9,969 nt of DNA from positions 1 through 9,969 of the forward strand of contig JAQWYU010000165.1 of NCBI GenBank assembly GCA_029253805.1, read 5' to 3'. The stretch is from Flavobacteriaceae bacterium. Its GTDB lineage: Bacteria > Bacteroidota > Bacteroidia > Flavobacteriales > Flavobacteriaceae. The number at the start of each line of letters is the position of its first letter. The first letter of the stretch is position 1. This document shows positions 1-6,436 of this stretch, in pieces. The notes under the pieces were generated by a model. The model searched no databases. It was given only the letters and a program-made list of their open reading frames with translations, and was not told the DNA's origin. The position numbers and the translations under genes were made by a program.

Positions 1-2073
1 CCTCCAACAGTATTTTTAAATGATTTTAAAATATCTAATCAGAGTGTAACTCCCAATGAAGTTGATTCCCCTTTAAAAAAAGCAATTAATGAAACTAAAA
101 AAATTAAACTCGAACATAATCAAAATATGTTCACAATTGATTATTTCGGATTAGGATATACACGTTCTAAAAATATTGAATATGCATACTTTTTAGAAGG
201 TTTTGAAACTAGTTGGAATTTTGTGAAAAGAACAAGAAATGCAACATATACAAATATACCAGCTGGAAGTTATAATTTTAAGGTTAAAGCTGCTAATTCT
301 GATGGTATTTGGAACGATACTCCTACAGTACTTCAAATCGATATACTAGTTCCTTGGTGGAAAAGTAATCAGGCTCTATTTATCTTTTTTATTATTACTT
401 TAACTTTAGTTATTATTATTTACAAGTTTCTAAATGTTCGCCTAACAGAGCGTCAGCAAATTAAGAATGAACGCGAACAACGAATTCAAGATGAAGCTCT
501 CAACACTAAGAAAATTCAGTTTTTTACAAATATTTCTCATGAATTTCGAACTCCACTAACACTAATCCTTAATCCATTAGAGGCTATAATTGGAAATAAG
601 TCTATTGAACTACCAACTGACATTTCCGAAAAACATGACATAATTTATAAAAACTCAAAAAGACTGTCAAGGCTAATAGACGAATTGATGGATTTTAGAA
701 AACTACAGTTTAATAAAATGTCAATTAACGCCTCAAAGTTTGATGTCGTTTCATTTATAAAGGAAGTTGCTAGTCACTTTGAAGAAGAGGCTATTCAAAG
801 AAACATAATACTTTCAGTTGAAAGTATTGAAGAAGAAATATCTTTGTGGGCTGATCCCTCCATGTTAGAAAAAATAATATTTAACTTATTGTCCAACGCA
901 TTCAAAGCCACTAAAGACAATGGAATAGTTTCCATAAAAATTCGAGTTCTATTAAAGCCAATTAATTTTCCTTTGTTAAATAATGATGAAGATAATTTTG
1001 GTATTGAAATTTGCATTTTAGATAGTGGAATAGGAATTGAAAAAAAAGATTTAGATAAAATTTTTAATAGATTTTATCAAGCAAATGAGATGGACAAACA
1101 ATATTATGGAGGAACTGGTATAGGTCTTGAAGTAGTTAAGAGCTTTATCGACCTGCATAAAGGTACTATTGAAGTTCACAGCGAAAAAGAAAAAGGGACT
1201 GAATTTAAAATAACACTGCCTTTGGGTAGTAAACATCTAAATATATCCAATATAAACTCTAAATCTAAAATAAATGAAGAAATCTATGAACAAATAAGTA
1301 TTAATGATGTTGAAGGACAAATTTCTAATAACAAAAAGACAATTCTTGTTGTTGAAGATAATTCAGAGCTTAGAAACTATTTAAAAAACGAACTTAAAAA
1401 AGATTATAAAGTAAAAATGGCCATCAACGGTAAAGAAGGCCTTCAAATGGCTATTAAATTTATACCTGATTTAATTATTTCTGACGTTATGATGCCTATA
1501 ATGGATGGATTTGAAATGTGCGAAAAAATAAAAAATGACTTAAGAATAAGTCATATTCCACTTCTTATGCTTACAGCAAAAGGGATGCTAATAGATAGAG
1601 TTAAAGGAATCGATTCGGGCGCTGACGTATATTTAAATAAACCTTTTAATATGAATGTTCTTAAATCACACTTAAATCAACTAATTAATAGTCGTCAGAT
1701 ATTGTTTAATAAATATTATAATGGAGTGAGTGAAAATGAGTTAAAAAATACTACCTCAATTGATAAGCAATTTATTACCAATATATTAGAGTATGTCCAC
1801 GAAAATATAAATGATCCAGCTTTAAACGTAGAAAATCTAGCCGATGAACTATTGATTAGCAGAAGTAAACTTTATAGAAAAATCAAAGCCTTAACTGGAC
1901 TTACTGCTAATGAATTTATAAAAAAAATAAGGCTTGAAAAGGCTAAACAATTTTTAGAAAATAGTGATTACTCTATCAGTGAAGTCAGTTTCAAAGTAGG
2001 GTTTTCATCGCCATCATACTTTACAAAGTGCTACAAAATGCAATTTGGAATTCTTCCAACAAATGTTAAATAA
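1..2073 (+). CDS. Hybrid two-component system regulator (HTCS), 5'-truncated by window edge
   Basis: One-protein sensor and transcription activator of the PUL type. The frame is open from base 1, so the ATG at 127 is internal and the periplasmic beta-propeller repeats lie outside the window. Counting residues from the left edge, I see a Y_Y_Y sensor domain (about 40-118, with EGFETSW, YTNIPAGSYNFKV and the closing PWW), one membrane helix (126-144) and a histidine kinase with the H-box ISHEFRTPL (phospho-acceptor His180, codon 538-540). The ATPase boxes follow: N-box NLLSNAFKAT, G1 DSGIGI (341-346) and G2 GGTGIGL (370-376). A receiver domain comes next (about 442-560; phospho-acceptor Asp495, codon 1483-1485; Lys547), then a C-terminal AraC-type helix-turn-helix (about 590-690). 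All key signalling residues are present. The family senses a glycan breakdown product in the periplasm and activates the neighbouring PUL. It converges on the enzyme operon, which is its likely target by position. Confidence 0.96.
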   Translation, partial: PPTVFLNDFKISNQSVTPNEVDSPLKKAINETKKIKLEHNQNMFTIDYFGLGYTRSKNIEYAYFLEGFETSWNFVKRTRNATYTNIPAGSYNFKVKAANSDGIWNDTPTVLQIDILVPWWKSNQALFIFFIITLTLVIIIYKFLNVRLTERQQIKNEREQRIQDEALNTKKIQFFTNISHEFRTPLTLILNPLEAIIGNKSIELPTDISEKHDIIYKNSKRLSRLIDELMDFRKLQFNKMSINASKFDVVSFIKEVASHFEEEAIQRNIILSVESIEEEISLWADPSMLEKIIFNLLSNAFKATKDNGIVSIKIRVLLKPINFPLLNNDEDNFGIEICILDSGIGIEKKDLDKIFNRFYQANEMDKQYYGGTGIGLEVVKSFIDLHKGTIEVHSEKEKGTEFKITLPLGSKHLNISNINSKSKINEEIYEQISINDVEGQISNNKKTILVVEDNSELRNYLKNELKKDYKVKMAINGKEGLQMAIKFIPDLIISDVMMPIMDGFEMCEKIKNDLRISHIPLLMLTAKGMLIDRVKGIDSGADVYLNKPFNMNVLKSHLNQLINSRQILFNKYYNGVSENELKNTTSIDKQFITNILEYVHENINDPALNVENLADELLISRSKLYRKIKALTGLTANEFIKKIRLEKAKQFLENSDYSISEVSFKVGFSSPSYFTKCYKMQFGILPTNVK

Positions 2074-2106
2074 AAAAAGGGCTATTAGAAATATTAGCCC
2101 TTTTTT
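2073..2106. terminator. Bidirectional intrinsic terminator between convergent genes
   Basis: An inverted repeat has the arms GGGCTA (2079-2084) and TAGCCC (2095-2100) around a 10-nt loop. It is flanked by an A-run (2072-2078) on the left and a T-run (2101-2106) on the right. Read on either strand it gives a GC-containing stem followed by a U-run, so it can end both the HTCS transcript (+) and the enzyme operon transcript (-). It begins at the HTCS stop codon and lies 14 bp from the stop of the small secreted protein. Confidence 0.9.
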
Positions 2107-2120
2107 AACTTTAGATAGTC

Positions 2121-2459
2121 TTATTTTTTATTAGCCTGTCTTTCCAATCTAATAATAGATTTCACCTCTGTTTCACTAAATTGTTTGCGTAAAGCTTTTC
2201 TCGTAGCTTTAAATGCATTTTTGTAAACATTTTTCTTTTCATCTTGAGATAAATTTTTCCCCTTAATTTTTAAGGCATTATCTGCATATTTATTATACAA
2301 TGTTTTTTCTAGAAACTGAACTTTTTCGTCTGACAATTCAATTTCAGATAAAATGGTAGTAACTGCATTGGAAGCTCTTTTTGCAGCAGATTTGTTCTCT
2401 TGTGAGTTTACATAAGAAAATGTAAATAGTAAAGTAAAAATGATTAGTGACTTTTTCAT
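2121..2459 (-). CDS. Small secreted helical protein, unknown function (Spy/LTXXQ-like character)
   Basis: A 112-residue protein with a clear signal peptide (residues 1-19, hydrophobic IIFTLLFTF, cleavage probably before Gln20). The mature part is Lys-rich, has no Cys and looks entirely helical. Three similar helix-start motifs are visible: LSDEK at 42, LSQDE at 70 and FSETE at 94, each followed by an amphipathic stretch. This resembles the periplasmic Spy/CpxP (LTXXQ) proteins in pattern, but I do not recognise a family from sequence alone. The start at 2457-2459 is supported by the signal peptide. It lies 15 bp downstream of the esterase on the same strand and is the last gene before the terminator. 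Its place as distal gene of an enzyme operon suggests a periplasmic accessory or chaperone role, which is inference only. Confidence 0.85.
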   Translation of the reverse strand: MKKSLIIFTLLFTFSYVNSQENKSAAKRASNAVTTILSEIELSDEKVQFLEKTLYNKYADNALKIKGKNLSQDEKKNVYKNAFKATRKALRKQFSETEVKSIIRLERQANKK

Positions 2460-2474
2460 AATGGTTTTTATTAG

Positions 2475-3344
2475 TTATTTATATTGATTTTTAATTGTTG
2501 ACTTACCATTCAAATACCCTAAAGAAACTAAAAAATCATCAATTTTAGCAGTTGTTTCTATAAAATACTTAATAGGTTTTTTAGCAAAAAAAGCATGACC
2601 TTGATCTTTATACAACACAAGGTCACAACGGTTTCCTTTTGCATTCATTTTTTCTTTAAATGAAGTTACCATTTCAATAGGAACTATACGATCTTTAGTA
2701 CCTACTAGTATTATTGTTGATGGTGATTCTTCCTTGATGTGTTCAATTGGAGATAAGTCTTTATATCTTTGTCCAAAACGTTTGTGAGCATAATAGCCTG
2801 GACCTAGGTCTAGAACAGGATTCAATAAGACTAAAGCATTAGGTTTTGAACTTACAGATAAATCTTCGTTTGGGTTATCAAAATTAGAAATCAGCGCACA
2901 TGAAGCAGCCAAATGACCTCCCGCAGATCCTCCACCAGCAATAATAGAATTAGGGTGTATATTTAGCTCATTTGCATGTTTTCTAATATATCTAATAGCT
3001 GATTTAGCATCTTCAATAGCCTGAAAAGGTGTTGTTCCGTGTGTGTTTTTTAATCTATATTCTACCGATACGGATATCATCCCTCTAGAAGCAAAGTACA
3101 TTGATTGTCTGTTAAACATATTTGGACTACCATTATTCCAACCACCGCCGTGAAAAAATACCACACAGTTATATGTTTTAGAGGCATCGAAGTCAAGCGG
3201 CTTATATATGTATAAATTTAGAAGTGTAGAGTCAACCTTTTTATAAAATCGAGTTGAAGGTTCGATTTTTACAATAGAACTCTGAGCATTTGTTTTATTT
3301 AAAAAAAAACATAAACAAAAGCAAAAGAGTAATTTTAATTTCAT
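2475..3344 (-). CDS. Secreted alpha/beta-hydrolase carbohydrate esterase (BD-FAE / HSL-like)
   Basis: A 289-residue exported serine esterase. The signal peptide spans about residues 1-20 (LLFCFCLCFF core, then TNA before Gln21). The oxyanion motif HGGGW is at 65-69, and the nucleophile elbow GGGSAGG at 137-143 places Ser140 (codon 2925-2927). Asp218 lies in TKDRIVP and His250 in QGHAFF, so the catalytic triad is complete. The HGGGW plus GxSAGG pairing is typical of the hormone-sensitive-lipase-like and 'bifunctional feruloyl/acetyl-xylan esterase' type proteins common in PULs. Removal of acetyl or other acyl groups from a polysaccharide or its oligomers is the likely role; the exact ester is not readable from sequence. 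Length is normal for a single-domain member. It sits 90 bp downstream of the lipoprotein sulfatase and 15 bp upstream of the small secreted protein. Confidence 0.93.
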   Translation of the reverse strand: MKLKLLFCFCLCFFLNKTNAQSSIVKIEPSTRFYKKVDSTLLNLYIYKPLDFDASKTYNCVVFFHGGGWNNGSPNMFNRQSMYFASRGMISVSVEYRLKNTHGTTPFQAIEDAKSAIRYIRKHANELNIHPNSIIAGGGSAGGHLAASCALISNFDNPNEDLSVSSKPNALVLLNPVLDLGPGYYAHKRFGQRYKDLSPIEHIKEESPSTIILVGTKDRIVPIEMVTSFKEKMNAKGNRCDLVLYKDQGHAFFAKKPIKYFIETTAKIDDFLVSLGYLNGKSTIKNQYK

Positions 3345-3434
3345 AGTCCAAATTTAATTAACATGAAAGTCTTATAATAATATATTTGAAGCAATACATG
3401 TTACTGATGAAGCCAGCTAAACAAAATTACACAA
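3345..3434 (-). promoter_or_regulatory. 90-bp intergenic gap with a candidate Bacteroidota promoter
   Basis: This is the only sizeable gap inside the minus-strand gene cluster. Read on the minus strand, TAATTTTG (3422-3429) fits the Bacteroidota -7 consensus TAnnTTTG. A TTG lies 16 nt upstream, slightly closer than the usual -33 spacing. It would give a leader of about 70 nt before the esterase ATG at 3344. A second TAnnTTTG match (3349-3356) is too near the ATG and has no -33 partner. No terminator-like hairpin with a T-run is visible here, so read-through from the sulfatase genes remains equally possible. Confidence 0.3.
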
Positions 3435-5048
3435 CTAATTGGTATCAATATTATCTTCGTTATAAACACGCTCAATAACAATATCAGTCATAGCACGCAT
3501 GTCTTCAAGGGACATATCATCTTTATACTGAACTTGCAGCTCCATAATTTTATTTTTTAATCTTCGAGTCAGTTTTTTAGTACCTGAAGTTCCATATAGA
3601 TTTACCATTTCACTTGGATCATTTTTTAAATCAAATAATTCCCACTCATCCATATTATAATAGTAATGTATTAATTTGTAGCGTGATGTTCTTACTCCAT
3701 AGTGAGGCTGAACATTATGCCATTTAGGGAACTCATAGTAATGATAATAAACAGCATCTCTTACGTCAGCTTTATTGTTAGATTCTAGCTGAGGAACAAA
3801 ACTTGTACCTTGCATATCTTTAGGAATATCAATCCCAGCTAAGTCAAGCAAAGTAGGTGCAAAGTCTATGTTAAGTAATAGGTCAGAATTTACAGACTTT
3901 GGCTTAATAAGTTCAGGGTATCGTATCATAAACGGCATTTTAAATGACTCTTCGTACATCCACCGCTTATCAAACCAGCCGTGTTCTCCTAAATAAAACC
4001 CTTGGTCAGAAGTGTATATGATAATAGTATTGTCTAGCAAATCGTTAGATTTAAGATAATCTAACATCTTACCAACAGCTTTATCAACTCCAGCAACACA
4101 GCGCAAGTAATCCTTGATATAAGCTTGATACTTCCAGTTTTTTAAATCAGCTCCCTTGAGAGTATCATTGGGAGTCCAAAACTGACCTTTATTGCCGAAA
4201 GAATAATACTTTCCAAGCTCTTGTTTTGAAAGACCACTTGGAGGCCTAACTTTTAAGTCTCTCCGGTTCATATGGTTTTCAATTTCCATCCACTGTTCAC
4301 TAGCTGCTTTACGCCCGTTGTAATCATCGTTAAAGTTTTTGGGATGTGGAAGGTCACCATCAGTAAATAAATCCTTAAACTCATTTGCAGGCTCCCAAGG
4401 TCTATGCGGTGCTTTGAATTGATACATCAACATAAAAGGTTTTTGTTTATCTCTTTCTTCTGCTAGCCACTTTAATGCATCATGAGCTACTTGAGCAGTA
4501 GAATGTCGTTTTCTTTCCACAATTGTATCTCGACCATTTTCTAAAAAAACTGGGTTAAAATAAGTACCTTGTCCTCCCCAATTAATCATTACTTTGGAAT
4601 AATCAAAACCTGTAGGACTAGTTCCTAAATGCCATTTCCCTATAACAGCTGTCTCATAACCTGAATTTTGAAAAAGTTTAGGAAAGGTCATCTGACTACC
4701 ATCAAAATCCCCTCCTTTTTCGTTTTTATAAAATCCACTTATATGACTATATTTTCCTGTTAAAATTGAAGCACGGCTAGGTCCACATATTGAATTGGTA
4801 TTAAAAGTTCTCGTCATTAGCATGCCCTCATTTGCTATACGATCAATATTCGGAGTTGGTGCAATTTCAGCCAACCAATCTTGATACGCACTAATAGCAC
4901 TTACAGCATGATCGTCTGCCATAATAAAAACAATATTAGGACGCTTTGAAATTGAAGTTTCCTTTACAGGAGATTTAGTAGACTTACAAGCTAAAATTGT
5001 AAATATTAAAACAAAAAAATAAATAGGAAATTGTTTCGTAATTTTCAT
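3435..5048 (-). CDS. Lipoprotein S1-family sulfatase (GlcNAc-6-sulfatase-like, probably S1_11 group)
   Basis: A 537-residue formylglycine-dependent sulfatase, expected to hydrolyse sulfate esters on a glycan. The N-terminus is a lipoprotein signal with lipobox TILAC (Cys21), so the enzyme should be membrane anchored and may face the outside. Core residues are present: the metal-binding pair Asp45-Asp46 (MADDH); the formylglycine site Cys88 (codon 4785-4787) in CGPSR (88-92) with LTG at 96-98; GKWHLG (137-142); KAPHRPW with His215; and SDQGFYLGEHGWFDKR with Asp348, His356 and Lys361. The C-terminal domain ends in the common ELFDLKNDPSE motif (470-480). The run of motifs (MADDHAVSAISAY, NSICGPSRA, RWMYEESFKMPF) is what I recall from proteins annotated as N-acetylglucosamine-6-sulfatase or mucin-desulfating sulfatase, hence the subgroup guess. 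The real position and sugar attacked are not established. Formylglycine is made by a maturase not present in this window. The gene lies 8 bp downstream of the next sulfatase. Confidence 0.95.
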   Translation of the reverse strand: MKITKQFPIYFFVLIFTILACKSTKSPVKETSISKRPNIVFIMADDHAVSAISAYQDWLAEIAPTPNIDRIANEGMLMTRTFNTNSICGPSRASILTGKYSHISGFYKNEKGGDFDGSQMTFPKLFQNSGYETAVIGKWHLGTSPTGFDYSKVMINWGGQGTYFNPVFLENGRDTIVERKRHSTAQVAHDALKWLAEERDKQKPFMLMYQFKAPHRPWEPANEFKDLFTDGDLPHPKNFNDDYNGRKAASEQWMEIENHMNRRDLKVRPPSGLSKQELGKYYSFGNKGQFWTPNDTLKGADLKNWKYQAYIKDYLRCVAGVDKAVGKMLDYLKSNDLLDNTIIIYTSDQGFYLGEHGWFDKRWMYEESFKMPFMIRYPELIKPKSVNSDLLLNIDFAPTLLDLAGIDIPKDMQGTSFVPQLESNNKADVRDAVYYHYYEFPKWHNVQPHYGVRTSRYKLIHYYYNMDEWELFDLKNDPSEMVNLYGTSGTKKLTRRLKNKIMELQVQYKDDMSLEDMRAMTDIVIERVYNEDNIDTN

Positions 5049-5056
5049 AATTTAAA

Positions 5057-6436
5057 TTAATTAAATGTCGTTTTGAATTGTTCTAATTGTTGACTTAATG
5101 CTTTAACTGTAGATGAATATTCAGGATCATTTGCCAAATTATTAATTTCGTTAGGATCTGTTTCGTGGTCGTATAGCATTTTGGACACGGCTTTCCCCTT
5201 TTGCTGCCATTCAGTGTAAAACAATTTATCAACGATAAGTGTCTCTCCTTTATGGTAACGAGCCAATGCCTTGTTTTTAAATAGTTTATTAGGTGACTCG
5301 AGAGCTGAAACTAAAGAACTTCCTTGTAAATGACTAGGAGATTCTCCAGCTGTAAGTTCACAAAGCGTTGGATAAATATCTACCAACTCGGCAATAGAAT
5401 TCGTATGAGCTGCTTTAGATAGACTCGAATCACTTATAATTAATGGAACTTGAAGTGCTACTTCAAAATTACTATGTTTCGCCCATAAGCCATGATCAGA
5501 CAAGCTCCAACCATGGTCGCCTACCAATACAATTATTGTATTTTCTCGTAAACCTAGTTCTGTTAAACCTTTTATTAAAACACCTATCTGAGCATCAACA
5601 TAACTCACACTAGCGTAATAGCCATGAATTAATTTTTTTGCTATCAAATCGGGGACAGGACCTTTCTTTGGAATGTCTGCATATGCCCGTAATTCACCCC
5701 ATTTATGATTTGCCCTTTGAGGTGCGGATTTTGGAAACGTAGCATTTACTGGTAGTGAAATCGAGTTTCTGTCGTACAAATCCCAATATTTTTTAGGTGC
5801 ATTAAAAGGAAGGTGGGGCTTCACAAATCCTACTGCTAAAAAAAATGGAGATCCCTCTTTTTTAAACTTTTTTAGATCTTCTACAGATTTAAGCGCTGTT
5901 TGTCCATCAATGTAAGCCGAGTCTGGGACATCCATGTTTTCATAAGCATAGCCTGCTTTGTTTAAGGCTTGAAGGTTTAAATTTTCTTCTGAAAGGTAAT
6001 CACGCCAGGATTTAACCTTAGGATACCATTCGTCATCCCAGGAATCAATATCATTTTTAATATGTGTTATTTTATTATTGCTAACTGTCGAATACCCACG
6101 TTCTTTAAAGTATTGAGCCATATTAACAACATCTGGCATATCTTTTTTAATACGACTGTGGTAAGTTAAAAATCGATTAGCTGTCGGACGCATCCCTGTT
6201 AAAAGACTAGCTCTTGAAGCTCCACAAACAGGTACATTGCAATAAGCACGATCAAATATCACTCCAGAAGCACCTAATGCGTCAATATTTGGACTTATGA
6301 TTTTATTTTGTCCGTAAATATTGAGTTCTGGTCGTAAATCATCTACCATTATGAATAAGACATTTTTAATTGTAGATTGATTTTGTGAATTTACTGCTAA
6401 CGTAAACAGTAAAATAATTTTAAAAAAATATTTCAT
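5057..6436 (-). CDS. Secreted S1-family sulfatase (iduronate-2-sulfatase-like, probably S1_7 group)
   Basis: A 459-residue sulfatase with a type I signal peptide (residues 1-17, then NS before Gln18). Visible core motifs are the metal pair Asp32-Asp33 (IMVDDLRPEL), the formylglycine site Cys71 (codon 6224-6226) in CGASR with LLTG at 78-81, Lys122 and His125 (NKITH), KPHLPF with His208, GDHGW with Asp307-His308, and LWAKHSNFE with Lys320. The VDDLRPELNIYG opening, the RPTANRF stretch after the active site and the LWAKHSNFE segment are typical of the iduronate-2-sulfatase-like group (SulfAtlas S1_7), which in marine Bacteroidota acts on various algal glycans, so the substrate cannot be named. 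The active-site core is CxASR rather than the usual CxPSR, which is accepted for formylglycine formation. The C-terminus carries LYDHETDPNE. It begins directly after the GH3 stop codon (TAA then ATG, no gap), implying translational coupling. Confidence 0.95.
   Translation of the reverse strand: MKYFFKIILLFTLAVNSQNQSTIKNVLFIMVDDLRPELNIYGQNKIISPNIDALGASGVIFDRAYCNVPVCGASRASLLTGMRPTANRFLTYHSRIKKDMPDVVNMAQYFKERGYSTVSNNKITHIKNDIDSWDDEWYPKVKSWRDYLSEENLNLQALNKAGYAYENMDVPDSAYIDGQTALKSVEDLKKFKKEGSPFFLAVGFVKPHLPFNAPKKYWDLYDRNSISLPVNATFPKSAPQRANHKWGELRAYADIPKKGPVPDLIAKKLIHGYYASVSYVDAQIGVLIKGLTELGLRENTIIVLVGDHGWSLSDHGLWAKHSNFEVALQVPLIISDSSLSKAAHTNSIAELVDIYPTLCELTAGESPSHLQGSSLVSALESPNKLFKNKALARYHKGETLIVDKLFYTEWQQKGKAVSKMLYDHETDPNEINNLANDPEYSSTVKALSQQLEQFKTTFN

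Noticed and set aside
795..1236. Two short minus-strand open frames (795-1016 and 1051-1236) opposite the HTCS kinase domain
   Set aside because: They are antisense to conserved ATPase motifs, with no plausible product; they are shadows of the real gene.
127..2073. HTCS starting at the ATG at 127
   Set aside because: The frame is open back to base 1, and the upstream residues continue the sensor region. A start here would leave a partial Y_Y_Y domain with no export signal.
3345..3434. A terminator between the lipoprotein sulfatase and the esterase
   Set aside because: No GC-rich stem followed by a T-run is visible on the minus strand; the only inverted repeat has a 31-nt loop and no T-tract.
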